The notes under the pieces: generated by a model
Seen by the model: only the letters and a program-made list of their open reading frames with translations
Databases searched by the model: none
Told to the model about the DNA's origin: nothing
Program-made: the position numbers and the translations under genes
From: Tanypteryx hageni
Taxonomy: Eukaryota; Arthropoda; Insecta; Odonata; Petaluridae
Assembly (NCBI GenBank): GCA_028673005.1
Contig: CM054116.1
Location: forward strand, 21,647,840 to 21,711,839
Direction: 5' to 3'
Length of the DNA stretch: 64,000 bases
Part shown: positions 47,522-59,888 of the stretch, piece by piece
How the letters are laid out: each line of letters begins with the position of its first letter
How positions within the stretch are numbered: the first letter of the stretch is position 1

Positions 47522-50500
47522 ACCCGCGTCGCCGCCGCTCCCTCCACCCCCACCGATATCTACCCGCCTCCACCCCTGGCACGCGGCTCCCTCTCGCGTC
47601 CAGCCCCCGCCCCCTCTTGAACCGCCGCCCCCAGCGTCGCGATCTCGCTGCGACCCATCGGCGGTCGAGTATAAGATCGAGGCAAGATGGACGGCGTCCT
47701 CTTAAAGAGGGGGCGGCGAATAGCGCGGCCGCAGCCCTCGCGTCGGGCTCTCCAATATCTTAGTAGCTCTCTTTAAAAGAAATTCAGGCCAATTTCACGA
47801 AAAATTTTCGCGCCGGATATACTATTCGCTTCGCGTCGAGATTCGTAAAGCAGGGTTATTAGAAAGTATTTGAAAATGACGTCCAATGGAATCTGTCGTG
47901 GCATTTCTCTGCCGCTTGACGGTCGCGTTTTGTTAATTCGGACGGTAGGAGAGTTCGGCGAGAAGCGTCTCGCCAGAGACCAGGAGTGGAACTATCTTTT
48001 TTTAACGGGATAGAAAAATCGAAGCCCGATGTCGTGGTTTTGGGCCAATTTTTTAACGAAGGGATCTTTTCCGAATGCGGCGACATAGCTCAACATAGGT
48101 TCGATAAGTGATAAATATCGATGATATGGGACGGCGGTGACACCAAATTCTTTTTAATAATGGTCCGTCATTTGAGTTTAATTTCTCTCATAACGAATAA
48201 CAGTACACATTTGACGATTAAAAGAGCGACCGCACATGCGATAAAAGCGTCGCGAATTTGATAGTAAATCACGATAATTGCTCCTTTGATGGTTTACGCG
48301 GTATTTTCTCGGTTCTTATCTCGAGCACCAATCCAGTTCGCCTCCGAAATGAGCCACCTCCGAACCCACTCGGGTGTGGTGTGCACTCTATCCCCTCCCC
48401 CTCTCCCCCCCTTTCTCCCCCCCTCTTTTTTCCTCTCTCTCCCCCCTCCATCTCCTCCCCCTTCTCCCCCCCCCTACCCCAACGCTTCCACTCGCTATGT
48501 TCCACTCACACGGTCTCTAGTTTCCTTTTCATATCGGAACACTCTTGCTTCTCCTTTCTCACGTCGCCGAGGTGAGCTCGCGTAAAAAAACAAAACTAGT
48601 CGAAAGCAACTTTCGCCGGGAGCTCTCAACATCAGCGAAGCGCGAATACCGGACCCGACCGTCGTACAATTTCGCCCGACCCTATAGGCGTCGATTCGAT
48701 CCCGCGCGGTGCGGAGCTTTCCGTTTCGAAAAACGGAAACAGACGAGCGTTCGCGCCGCGAATTCAGCTCCTCGTGGCAGAGCGCCCACGCACTCTTCTG
48801 GTCATCGCCTCCTCCTGACCGCAATGGTGGTAGCCGCGGGGGAGAGCTGAGGAGCCAATGGTGTCCAGACGGTGTCTAGTCGCCGCACTTTCCGCTGTGT
48901 ATTCGTTTTCCCGATCCTTCAGTAAAGCAAACCTTTGATCCATAATAACCTCTCCCTCATTATTTTGTCTCGATCGAACCATTTAAAGCTTCCTTTGACC
49001 TAGACGCTATCGAGTTTGTCGCCCTCCCGCAGCCCAGGATTTCCCGTGTGTTTCCCGAATACTCTTCGGCCCCCCACCTTACCCGTCCTTCTGCCTTTCT
49101 CCCCCTCCCCCTTACCCGTCCTATTGCCTCCCCCCCTGCCCTTTCTCTCCCTCTTTCTGTGCATCAAGGAAGAAGCTAGATAGTGGAGACGAACTTCAAA
49201 ATTTAAAAAAGCCTCGTATCTCCATCATTCTCTGCTGTCGCCAATGACTAGTTTACGCTGCCTTGCATTCTCGAGCTTATTCGGTGGCTGCTGGCTTTTT
49301 TTCTCTCTCTATCTCTCTATCTCTCTTTCTATCTGTCTCTGTACCACGCCGTTTTTATGAAGCCTGAAACGTTTACACTTAGCATAAAATCTTAGAAGTT
49401 GAAGTGTAATCATGTGAGATTCGTTTCTTTTTTTAGATTATGATTGTAATTTATTCTTTAATTCTCAAATATTATTTTTTATGGGAGTGACAAAGACAGT
49501 TGCAGCCATGCTATAGTAATAAACCATTTATCTTCATTTTGCTATGAATATGAAGCAATAGAAAATCATGTGAAACAAGTGTCGGTGAGGAAATTAATTG
49601 GTATTTTTTAAAGCTTTGGCCAATATAATTTCCTCATTCCATTTTCCAGTGTCTCATCGAAAGGAAAAATGTGTATGACTAAAATTATAACATATTCTGC
49701 AGATATGGAAGTAGTTATGATCTGGTTTACATTCACCCACTGTACCAATGGTTGTTCATTCCACCCACCACTGACCGCCCATCTGATTTTTTTAAGGCTG
49801 TGGATTAATATGCTGTAACATCATATTATTATAAGGCACGGTCAATAAATGTACAATTACATTGTTATGAAATTTAAAATCTACAGATTGAAAATGCCAT
49901 GATAAATGTTTTTGTTAATAAAGAAATAAGCCAATTAGCCTTCCTATAAAAATGCCTATTATTATGATTATCATCGTTAATTTAGTTACAATTTCAAATT
50001 AAAATTTGAATTTTTCTTGTAAATAAAACTATTTCCATAATCACTGAGGACAATAAATGTCCATTAAGTTGGTGGCAACTTAAAGTACTTCAAGTTGAAA
50101 ATGACGTACTGAAAAATTTGAGGTTTGTTAAATTATGTCACTGTAAAAAAGAAAGTTTATGATGAAGTTTTGAATGTATAGGGAGGGGTATTTAAAAGTA
50201 TATATTCCCATTCATGTCAATTTCATCTGTTATAATTGTATCAAAAGTAATGTTGTTTTTTACTTAAATATACTATTTAAATTTTTGGCATCTTTCGACG
50301 AAACAATAACCAAGAATAAATATGAGAAAATAAATTTTATATCAGATTCGTTACTTGCATTTGGTGAAATTCAAAAATTGTATTCATTCTTCTAAAATGT
50401 CATATTTCAATTGTAATATGTTTTCTACTTAATGTGTTAGTAATAAATTTAGTGCAATATTTTAATAATGTAAGTTAATATTGAAATTGTTCTTGAATAG

Positions 50501-50950
50501 AAGAGCTCTCAATTAATTACCAGTGACATGTAAAAGCATTTTAGACAAAGGGTTGACTATCCTATGGTTATACATAGCCCTGAGCTTTGGCTGTGAGTGT
50601 TACGTTGGCTATGGAGCCTGTTATTGATTGTATAATGTTTAAGTTTGTTGAGCACTGTCTTCTTTATAAACTGTAGACTGTGTATGTACACACATGCGTT
50701 TTATTAAAATTCTTGCAAGCATGTATTGATATTATGATAATTATGGCTTTTCATACTTTTAAGTTTATTTTTAAAGAATAAAAATTTATGCAGTCACTCA
50801 GTCACTTACCAAAATCCAAGATTTAATTATGTCTAACATATCTTATTGTGTGTACAAGTACTACGACATTATTTAAAGAAATGATTGTGCTACAATTTTC
50901 AATAAAGTTTTACACCACAATATGTGATTATTTAATTTGAAATATAATTT
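47522..50950 (+). other. qvr: qvr 3' flank, probable 3' UTR of uncertain length
   Basis: GC-rich DNA continues to about 49150 and then turns AT-rich. AATAAA hexamers occur at 49518-49523 and 50901-50906, with others between. ATTAAA occurs near 48217. No coding exon was recognised. Which signal ends the qvr transcript cannot be told from sequence. A long neuronal-type 3' UTR reaching one of these sites is plausible. Confidence 0.35.
50901..50906 (+). terminator. Candidate polyadenylation signal
   Basis: AATAAA in a U-rich-equivalent context, followed by 'gttttacaccacaatatgtg' with a CA and a nearby GT-rich stretch. It is one of several possible qvr polyadenylation sites. Confidence 0.2.
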
Positions 50951-51149
50951 TAAAATTTAATTAAATTTTAATATATCGTCTGAATAAAAACCAAAATTAA
51001 TATACAAAAGGCACTTTAAACGTGTTAATTGACTTTATCCGAGCACTGCTGTTGTTTCAGTTTGTATACAAGCCCCTCATATACAAGTTAAATGTCTCGA
51101 CTTTTGCATAATATGCAGTAATTCATCGGTTAACACGGTAGGTGCCTTC

Positions 51150-51360
51150 CTTAAAAGCGCCGCGTTAAGCGGTATTAGCCATAAGTATTAGAAGCCGCGA
51201 GGGCGTCGGCGGGCAAGATGAGAGTTTACATCGGAACTTACTCTAGAAATAATAGGCGATTTTATAATAGAATATCAAGCCTGAACCACAAATACAAAAT
51301 TATCTGTATTTAATATCAAAGATCGCGCTTTCATCGAAGTTTCGCGGCTCGCGGGTTAAA
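51150..51360 (-). mobile_element. Heavily degraded CAGGGGTCGGCAACC-family hAT MITE copy
   Basis: Words such as 'tcggcgggcaagatgag', 'ctctagaaataataggcgatttta' in part, and 'gcggctcgcgggtta' follow the order of the reverse complement of the intact copy at 57006-57345. Ends and target duplication are not recognisable. Confidence 0.5.
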
Positions 51361-53708
51361 AATTCTACCTCCTATTCGAAATCTATGAAAATTTGTGTTA
51401 TTTCTTATTATAACTAAAAACTAACAGCGTATTAATTACCACTATTTTAGACTTAAATCTATATGAGGTAGGAAAATATAGTCTTAAACAAATTAGTCTC
51501 AAAAGTTGCTATACAATACTACTAAACTGCTGCACACAAAAATTTTCATAGAAAATTGCTATGCAAGGATCAAAATGTAAAAAATAACTGGTCTGGATGA
51601 TGCGCGGCGATCGTTATTCGGTAAGTTTTCCAAATAATAACGAAAAATTGCCCCGTTGTTTGAAAAACGGTCATTAATAAGAAAACCACGTACTAACGAA
51701 AACGCGTCAACCGCGGAATTACTTTACTTAACGTTAGCGTATCTTTCCATAGTTAGAAGCCTGGAGACTAAACTGAAACTTTTTAATTTAAACCGATTAA
51801 AATTTAAAATTAAAATGACCTTTTCTTTCTTAAAAAGTAATTATATTTATTTTAAGCAGTATTTATATTTACCTTGCATTATGACTTCTCTAAAGGATCC
51901 ACGTCCAGTAAATCAAAATATGTATTAGGCACGCTAATGGTAGTGTTGTATTAATTTGAAATAATTAGCATTAAAAGTCCCAGATATGCGGCTCTAAATG
52001 ACTACAACGAATGAAGATATTCCACTAACTAAAGGTATCCCTCGTCCTTTGTGGTTGTTAATTTTCTGGAGAACCTCGCGAACCGCATAATCGTGAACGG
52101 AAATTAAATGAAGTAATGGGTAAAATGGGTTTCGGTTCTAATATCTGTGAGAATGAACTGTAGCGCGATTTGGTTTGAGTTACGCTAAAGAACACGGTAA
52201 CAAATAGAGAGCAGCATCGATAAAGACAAAAGTAAGAAGAAAGAGTAAAGCGAGAAAAGATAGAAAATCCTAATTCAACATGAAGCGGGCAAATTTAAGA
52301 GGTTAGCGATGGAGATGTTTTGGAAGGGCGTAAGTTGGAGAAGACAAAGGCTTCAGAAATAAAGTGATCTGAGGCTAACTTCCTTTTGTTTTTAACTTTT
52401 TATAAATTTCCGCGTACGGAGCGACCACAGAGCCAATGCTTCTCTCGAAACCGAAGCTCCTCTTCATGGCGGGTCTAACTCCATTCGGTACTCCCTCTTT
52501 CAGCTTTTTGCGACCTTAACTATCTCCGTTAATCCCTTCTCAGTCAAATTTGGCAAAGTTCTACTTCTACATATATATATACTCGCCTTCGCGGGGCCAT
52601 CTTCTGGCAGATTTCCGTTCAGATCCTTCCTCGCGCCGCAATGGAGACAGACGTGTGTATAAACGGAAATAATATTTTTCGCCGGCCTCCATTGTTCTGT
52701 AGCTCTCTGTTATTCTCTTTAGTATTAATAGTCCTAAAGAGGCCTCCTCCGTGATATGTGTACACGAAAGAGCCAAAAATGATGATGACAAAAGGCAAAA
52801 CTGATCTCTACTGCGGTTGCAGCAAATAAGCAAAACCTTGAACGGCAAAGCCACACGAATTGCATTTGACAAAGGGAAAAAGCCTCGTGAAAACAAAAAA
52901 TGTTGAGAACTAATGATAAAATCATGTTAATCAAATAATGGTTCAAAGCGTATTCAAGCCAAAACACATAACCGCTTTTAATTGCACAAATTTTGAGACA
53001 GTCTCAATTTTATTAGTTTAGTATAGGAGTTCCCACAAAGTGTAGTCAGGACGTATCAGGTTCCGATATTTATGTTTAAGTTGGTGAGCGATATTTAATC
53101 TAAGTCAATAATAAACTTTGTGCTATTACTTTTTATTGAATAATTGCTAGCTATTAAAAAATAAAATTTTCGCATTAAAAATCTCGGTGTGGTATCAGAT
53201 AACTTATATAATTTAATATCTTGAATCTGCGATTCAGTTTTTGTCCCATATTTCATGGCACGAATACGCAATCGTTGATTGTATCTGAGAGAAACAGGTA
53301 TTTTTGAAAAAAAATTTAATGTGTTATTTGCAAGTTCTCTTTACTTGATGAAGTCAAACCATTCCCAATCCGATCCGAGCACTTTGGAGGAAAATCAAAG
53401 AAACTCTATTGATCAAGAGGAAATTCCAACTAATCTTCCAAAAACCGTACTTTTAGCATCATTGGTATTTGGTTTATCGTAAAATGATCTCGTGGAGATC
53501 TCTACGGACACGGCTAAAGTATATTTTCACTAGGTAATTGAAATTTAACGCTGTCTCAATCTCTCTCGCCGAGGAAAAACACGAGCTGGTTTTCAAATAA
53601 AATAAACGGCGCAATATACATTGCACAAACTTTCTCATATACGTACATATTTACGTATGGTCGACTGTGTACTCTTATAAAAGAAAAACGTTTATAAATC
53701 AAAGTTAA

Positions 53709-54395
53709 GCGTATATTTTAATGTCACTGGACGATATTAGTAATTTTTTGGGGCATATGACTTAGTATCATTTGTGACACCTGGAAGTACTATTGGATGG
53801 ATTTTAATCAAAATCCTTATAATCATTTTTGAGTAAAACGAATTTTTTTTTTCAAAATATCCTTGAATAAAGTACCCTTAATTGTTGCGCAATATCGTTC
53901 ATCTCTTCAGAGTGTCTATTATGAATGATATTATCCATAAATATGAGATATCATTCGAATTAGTTTAACCGTTTAGGCTGTAATATAATTTTGAGTGGAT
54001 CGCGACGGAGGCGTGACGTCATAAGTCTTAGGTAAGGTAGCTTAGCGTACATTGTAATGCCACTGGACGCCTTATTGTGATTTTAAGAGATATATGGGTT
54101 ATGTAGTATTGTTTATGACACCATGCTCTACAATTGAGCTGATTTGAATCAAATTCTCTGGAGCCATTTTTGAGTAAATAAATTTTTTTTCTGATAATCG
54201 CCAAGAATAAATTACCCTTTATTTTTGTGCAACATCATTTTAAGAAAGAGAGGTCTGCAAAAGATGATATATTGCGTATATACGAGATACCAATCGATTT
54301 TATATAAGCGTTTGGTCCCTAGAACCACGAACAGACAGACAGACATACGGGATGGCGAAAACCACTTTTATGGATTCAGGGACACCTAAAACCTA
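53709..54395 (+). repeat. Diverged tandem pair of a dispersed repeat, 336-bp offset
   Basis: Copy 1 starts 'gcgtatattttaatgtcactgg' in part at 53709 and copy 2 'gcgtacattgtaatgccactgg' in part at 54045. Corresponding words continue in order: 'catttttgagtaaa', 'aataaa-t-accctt', 'gagatac/gagatatcat'. Copy 2 ends in cagacagacagac and 'ggcgaaaaccacttt', which copy 1 lacks. A third, inverted copy is at 26710-27026. No coding capacity is evident. Confidence 0.75.
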
Positions 54396-55031
54396 TATAT
54401 CCAACAAAATCTCGAAGCACAAATTTTTCACGATTACAATACTTTTGACTTTCTCATATATTCTGTACCATTAATATTTTTCCTCGTCGTAGATAATCCA
54501 TTTTGCAGCCTGCCAGATTTATAGTTTTTTTGTGATAGCCCTTCTTTGAATAACCTTAGTGTTTTTTCTTCCCTACTTTAGTTTATATTAGATATATATT
54601 GTTTCTTTTAGTTAATATTAGGTATTGTTTATAACGGTTGTCAAATAGATTGTTAATTCAACAATACGCTCATTCCCGTGTTATTTAAATGTGAAAAATT
54701 AAAAGAGAAAAACCTTTTTAAATGAAAAAATGTAGTTTAAATCGCTTTAAAAACCCTCCCATTTTGCTTAACTTGTTATTGCGGTTAAAATGGCACCTTC
54801 ATCTTCCTTCCGTTCTGTAGTTGTGGAATTATAAATGCACAAACAAATTCTTCAAAATATTTATGGTAGAGATAGGTACTACGTATATGAGAAATTAAAA
54901 TTGCATATCCTGAATCTTAATTAACTTTAAATATTGCAGTAAATTAACCTATGCGTTGGACGCTTGTATTGCTACAAATGCATTGTATTTAAATTTTATC
55001 TACGCCATAATTTATTAGTTTTAGAATGTGG

Positions 55032-55267
55032 CAGTATTACAACCGGCATGGAAAAGTGCGGGACCCGGTGCAAAGTATACGCGCCTCTTACAATTAAAAT
55101 TTTCTAATATTAAATTTTAATAAATAATGCAACTTGCTTTCATTACGGATGTGTTCGTTATTTTTCCAGATTTTCCGATTGTAATTTACTTGTACAACAA
55201 TAAAATTTTTAGAGAGCGTGGGACTCCATTCAGTCATACCGTTGCCACCGTCATCAAGGCAGCACTG
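55032..55267. mobile_element. Degraded relative of the CAGAGCCGGCT hAT MITE
   Basis: 'ggaaaagtgcgggacccggtgcaaa' in part near the left end and 'accgttgccaccgtcatcaagg' in part near the right end parallel 'ggaaaatcgcgaggcccggggcaaa' and 'accgttggcaccgccatcaagc' in the element at 44367-44600. The termini are eroded. Confidence 0.6.
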
Positions 55268-55454
55268 ATATTAATCAATATTAAAATAAATATTTATTGA
55301 GTGTAATTAATTTCATTCCTTTGTAAGAATTTGAGAAGTATTTAATTTCAGTCTCTCATTAACAATGAACGGTCGCGGGAGCTATTTGGGTACTAAATAA
55401 TAATATAAAATAAATTTTACTGTCTGACATTCGGCAAATTAATACGCAATTATC

Positions 55455-56010
55455 TATCATCATCATAGGTAGTCTGTCCGTAGACAGATCCGTGATTATT
55501 CATGGTTAAACCTGGTTCTCCATATACTCCTATTTTCCGCTGTCCTCTTCATATCATGATAAATCTCTTTCCCTTTCAAATCGTCTATCAGCTGAAACCT
55601 TTTCCTATCTCTTTCCCTTTTTCCATCTAGTTTTCCTTCTAATACGTCTTTAATCATACTCTCTCTCCTCAGGTAATGTCCAACCCAATTTGCCTTCCTC
55701 TTTCTAATAGTCTGTATAATCATTCGTTTCTCTCCTACTCTTTGTAGCACTTCATCGTTTTTCATACTATCTGTCCATTTTATCTTCAGCATTCTCCTCC
55801 AAGTCCACATTTCAAAGCTTTCCAAGTATTTTATGTAATTTTTTCTTAGCGTCCGTGTTTCTGCCCCGTAGAAAGCTATACTCCATACATATATAGCATT
55901 TTATGAACTTCTTGCGGATATATTCCCTTATATTTCCCGTAAGTAGGTGTTTCTTTCTTCTGAAAGCCGCTTTTGCTTTTCCTATTCTAGTTCTGATCTC
56001 ATCCTTACAT
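55455..56010 (-). mobile_element. 5'-truncated non-LTR retrotransposon (LINE), 3' end of the reverse transcriptase ORF
   Basis: The main minus frame (55825-55496) contains SFEMWTWRRMLKIKWTDSMKN, RKANWVGHYLRR, LEGKLDGKRERDRKR and WRTRFNHE. This is the conserved C-terminal end of insect LINE polymerases (ExWxWRRM-x-I-x-W, NWxGHxLRR, GKxxGxRxRGR, LWRTRF). Upstream, 'GKAKAAFRRKKHLLTGN' and 'RKKFIKCYI' continue the same protein after a frameshift near 55870-55880. The element ends in an ATGATGATGATAGAT-like tail. 5' truncation plus frameshift make it inactive. Confidence 0.85.
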
Positions 56011-57005
56011 TTTGCTTCTTTTTATGATGCTATGATGCTTCCTTAGAATCAATTATCTATATGAAATATATAAAGGCTGCATGGTGATCTACTGCTTGAG
56101 ACGGAAAAACAAAATACTGAAACATCACAACACATTCGAATAGGTACAGATGGAAGGTGACAGCATTATAATTCCGTCCGTTGTGAAGTGGCACCTTAGG
56201 CGGTCGCGCCTACAACAAACCTCACGCCACGGCCCTGAATATATGTATAAGCTCTTATCATAATTTATTTTCAATTATTGTATGTCCATCAAATATAAGA
56301 TGATAATACAAAATTGCATTAAGTTTTAAGTTAGTTATCCGAAATACACTAAATTCACATATTGCAAATGTAGTATAATTTTCAAAGACCTATTAGAGAT
56401 TTTAACAGGATCAGACTCGACTTAAGTACTGGGTAAATTAAATAAAGGAATGATTTAGTCTTGCACGGCTTTTGTCGAACCTCGTGATTAAGTGATTTCG
56501 AGATTGTTTTTGTGTGTTAAAATTCCATCGACCACGTTAAAACCATTTCTAATGGACTTGCGATTTATTAAACTCACTAAAATTGAGTTTCTTTTCTAGA
56601 GTTAGCCTCAAATCGTTAAAATTCTAATAAAACATCGTATATGGCACAAGGGTACACTCTCAATTTGTTCTTCAACGAGAATGATATAATACTTAATTTT
56701 GTAACTTTGGGAAATAGTTTCTAATTTTATACCATTGAGAAAGTTTTCACTTTCGCTTTGGAGGTAGACACAGACTTATAAACTATCAATCTTATTTAAA
56801 TTTTAAAAATCATCAGCATATAACAAACTTGAGCGACTAATGTACTGCGGTAGATCATTAATGAAGACATTTACTAGTGTAGATTTAAATGTCAATTTAT
56901 AAAGGTAGTTACCCTATCGCATCATTATGCATGGAAATATTTCACACTAATCGGGCAGGATTTGCTTTACAGAAGGAACTTCAATTAAAAAATCGATGAA
57001 TACGT

Positions 57006-57345
57006 CAGGGGTCGGCAACCTACGGCCCGCGGGCCACGTGCGGCCCTCAAGAACGCTTTATGCGGCCCGCAAAGCTGTAATGAAAAAGTGATCAGGAAAA
57101 TTTCTCATGGACAATTTTCTATTTATAGAGTAAAATTATGGTCTCAAAGCATTTTCGGGTGAAATTTTAACGCTAGCAAATTATGTAGACTTGATTTCGT
57201 TCATATGAAATCGCAGAATCTCTAGAAAAAGCTAATTTATTAGCTCATCCGGCCCGCCGAGGCTTTCTTGACTCCCAATGCGGCCCTCCGAAGTATTCAC
57301 AACTGCAAATGCGGCCCGCCATGCAGAAAAGGTTGCCGTCCCCTG
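57006..57345 (+). mobile_element. Intact 340-bp hAT MITE with perfect 8-bp duplication
   Basis: The left end is CAGGGGTCGGCAACC and the right end GGTTGCCGTCCCCTG, an inverted repeat with one mismatch. GAATACGT flanks both sides (56998-57005 and 57346-57353). 'cggcccgcgggcc' words lie near the left end and 'gcggcccgcc' near the right, with AT-rich DNA between. It sits about 600 bp upstream of the lunapark start codon. The perfect duplication suggests it is the youngest copy in the window; degraded copies are at 19478-19802 and about 51150-51360. Confidence 0.95.
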
Positions 57346-57599
57346 GAATACGTGATCTCCATTTTCGGTCTTTAAAATTTTCTTACTTATAAATTTAAAA
57401 GTTAAATATATTCAGATTGCTGCCAATACCCCTGAGCATATGTTAAATCATTTTAGCTTTAGATTAATCACATATTGTAAACTTATATCTTCACAATATT
57501 TATCCGTACTTAACGTTTACTTGAACGCCCCCACCCCAGCGTATTTTGCATAACGGTCGTCACTTCTTGAAAAATTTTCTAGGTAGTCACAATCGCTTG

Positions 57600-57954
57600 G
57601 TGGCAGCACTTATTCGATGTCTTTTGTTTTTACAGGACATTCTTGTTTTTATTAGGTGAATGGCGGTAGCTCTGCGTTTGCGGGTGGTGTATGTATCACG
57701 TGTCACTGAACGGTTTAACATATGGGCTTAAAGTTTATTTTGAAGATTTTTAAAAAGTGCTACAGTTGATTAATCTAGAAAGACTGAGAGTGAAAAAGGC
57801 TTCGTACCTTATTTATTGGAGTCTTTACCTGCTAGTTTTACGCTATCGGTTTGAAGCTTAGCGATGGAAATTGCGAGTGCTCTATGGAATTAATAGGAAA
57901 ACATCGAGTGATTTCCATTTTATTGTCAAAGAAGAAGCGTACTGAACTGTTGCA
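57600..57954 (+). promoter_or_regulatory. Lnpk: Presumed lunapark promoter and 5' leader
   Basis: The first lunapark coding exon starts at 57955. The preceding DNA contains a CACGTG E-box (57697-57702) followed by an initiator-like TCACTG, and no TATA box at a fitting distance. The transcription start cannot be fixed, and a non-coding first exon upstream is possible. Confidence 0.3.
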
Positions 57955-57978
57955 ATGGGTTTAATTTTTTCTCGAAAG
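57955..57978 (+). CDS. Lnpk: Lunapark, coding exon 1
   Basis: ATG at 57955 opens MGLIFSRK, followed by gtaaaa (57979). Lunapark orthologues begin MGxxFSR, and the N-terminal Met-Gly fits N-myristoylation in the family. The exon ends in phase 0 and joins the charged exon at 58060. Confidence 0.85.
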
Positions 57979-58059
57979 GTAAAAAATTTTCTACATTATT
58001 TTCAAATGTTGTAGTCGGCGTTAAATCTCATTTCTTTACGGTGTCTTCCTCTGTTACAG

Positions 58060-58101
58060 AAAAAGAAGTCAACGAAGGAGAAACTAGAAGACTTAGAAAA
58101 G
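58060..58101 (+). CDS. Lnpk: Lunapark, coding exon 2
   Basis: A 42-nt phase 0-0 exon between ttacag (58059) and gtacca (58102). It encodes KKKSTKEKLEDLEK, the start of the first cytosolic coiled-coil of lunapark (family pattern: basic residues, then xxxLExL/IDKEI). It continues directly into DIRKIEEFR of exon 3. Confidence 0.85.
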
Positions 58102-58170
58102 GTACCATTTTCTAGTTTCTTTTGTGATATTTCGTTTTATTTGGCGTATTATGTAATTTTTTATCCTTAG

Positions 58171-58358
58171 GATATAAGAAAAATTGAAGAATTTAGGCAA
58201 CATACGGAACAAAAACAAAAGAGGACAGTTGGGAGATTACTTTTGTATGGAATTCCACTTTATGGTTTTGTTGCGCTAGCTGTTTATCTCTATGAATTCC
58301 CTACGTCGCTCGTTGGAAAATCCTTGGCTGTCACACCCTTACTTATTTTGCCAATCTT
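58171..58358 (+). CDS. Lnpk: Lunapark, coding exon 3 with transmembrane segments
   Basis: A 188-nt exon between ccttag (58170) and gtaagt (58359), phase 0 in and 2 out. It encodes DIRKIEEFRQHTEQKQKRT, a hydrophobic segment LLLYGIPLYGFVALAVYLY (first membrane span), a short lumenal turn EFPTSLVGKS, and the start of the second span (LAVTPLLILPI). Lunapark is a two-span hairpin protein with both termini in the cytosol that stabilises three-way junctions of ER tubules, acting opposite atlastin (family knowledge). Confidence 0.92.
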
Positions 58359-59012
58359 GTAAGTTGATTTTGTACGACTCTGATTAAAAATGTGATTGTT
58401 ATTTACTTTGCAATTTCAAACGATTCACAGTTTATTTTTAATTTCGGCTTCAATCAGTTTTCTTTTAACTTATAGAAATATGATATCTTTTATTAAAATT
58501 TTCTGTCCAAGAATTGTTTGAAAACTTAATCTCATTAAGTGAAGCGTTCAATAATAATGCCAGTTTTAGTTTTAATTTCTTTTTTTAATTATTTTAGCAG
58601 TTGAAAGGGATATTAATGCACATTTTGACCGGCATATTGTTAATGTGAGATATATCAAATGTCATTATCGATTATTTTATCATTTTATCCCATTCGTTCA
58701 AGTTTGCGTAAAATTTTAAAGCAGAGGTATTATTTTATATTAATTTTCAAAGGCAATCAAAACTTATATTAATATTTTATTTAACTATTAGCCAAAACAT
58801 TTGTCACCCGTCTGACAGTTTTTGTTAAAAGTGTTGTATCTTATAAGGAATATGAAAATGATGGAAATTCAGATCATACATTTTCAGAGTATTGAGACAG
58901 CAGTTGCTGTCCCTATTTTAACTTACAATTATTACTCAGTTTTTTAAACAATTTAAAATTAGAATTTTTTAAATCTCTATTTTGTGACTATGATTATGTT
59001 ATTTTTCTACAG

Positions 59013-59458
59013 GTTTGTTTTCATTCGTCGTATGGTAACATGGTACTTTTGTCGACAACTTAGTCGAAATGAAGAAAAGTTAAGTGAATTATATGCCAAG
59101 AAGAGGAAAATACTTGAGGATGTCATGGAAACAGAGACATATAAAGTTGCTAAGGAGATCTTGGAAAAGTTTGCTCCGGACCAACTGAGAAATAGAACCT
59201 CTCCCAATGGAAATCAGGAAAACTCTATTATTCAGAATTACTCCAGGAGTCAAGGAACACCTCAGCAAACTTCAGAGCTTCGCAAAAGAGTTGTCTCAGG
59301 GAATCAGATGGCTCCTGGACATTCCCCGCCTACCCAAGCAGGCCCTAGGCCTCTAATAAATCAGCGCACTTCTCCATATGGAGCAGGATTTGGAAGAGGT
59401 GTTCCGCAGAATTCAATGTCTACTCCTTTTCCTCCTAATGGACAAAGAGCATTTGGAC
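59013..59458 (+). CDS. Lnpk: Lunapark, coding exon 4
   Basis: The exon starts after ctacag (59012), its first G completing a Leu codon, and ends before gtaagt (59459) with one base left over. It encodes the end of the second membrane span (FVFIRRMV) and the second coiled-coil with the strongly conserved EKLSELYAKKRKILEDVMET and ETYKVAKEILEKFAPD. A Pro/Ser/Asn-rich linker (SPNGNQ, PGHSPPTQAGPRP, PYGAGFGRG) follows. The ATG at 58984 lies in the intron and is not the start. Confidence 0.95.
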
Positions 59459-59888
59459 GTAAGTTGTAAATAACATTTTTACCTCTTGAATTTCAACAAA
59501 TCTCTCTAATTCAAATCCTCCTGGAAGCATTTTATTAGATGCATTAAAGCAGGACTCCAGAAATATGCTCTCCCACTTGCCACGGGCGAGTCAATGAAGG
59601 ACAGTTGCAAGTAGTTTTTTAGCATAACCCATAATGATTTGAACTGTGGGCGAGTGGATTTTTTCATGTGGTGAGTAGGTTTTAGTGGCATTTTTTGAGC
59701 CTTGCATTAAAGTAAATACTCTGATACAGTCTCCATGCTGAAAATTATGCTGTGGTTCTGTTTTTGTGATGATATATCATATTTGTTTCCTCACAATATA
59801 GTCTTCCATAAAAGAAATTATTTTCCTTTTGCTGGAAGAATGCGAATATTTTTACAGGGTTTTAATGATTGTTCCCATGTTGTTTTAG

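Noticed and set aside
53709..54395. Possible CRISPR-like or coding repeat array
   Set aside because: There are only two diverged units of over 300 bp. This is a eukaryotic dispersed repeat with no short direct repeats or spacers.
58984..59012. ATG at 58984 as a lunapark start
   Set aside because: It lies upstream of the ctacag acceptor. The true N terminus is supplied by exons at 57955, 58060 and 58171, which restore the conserved membrane hairpin.
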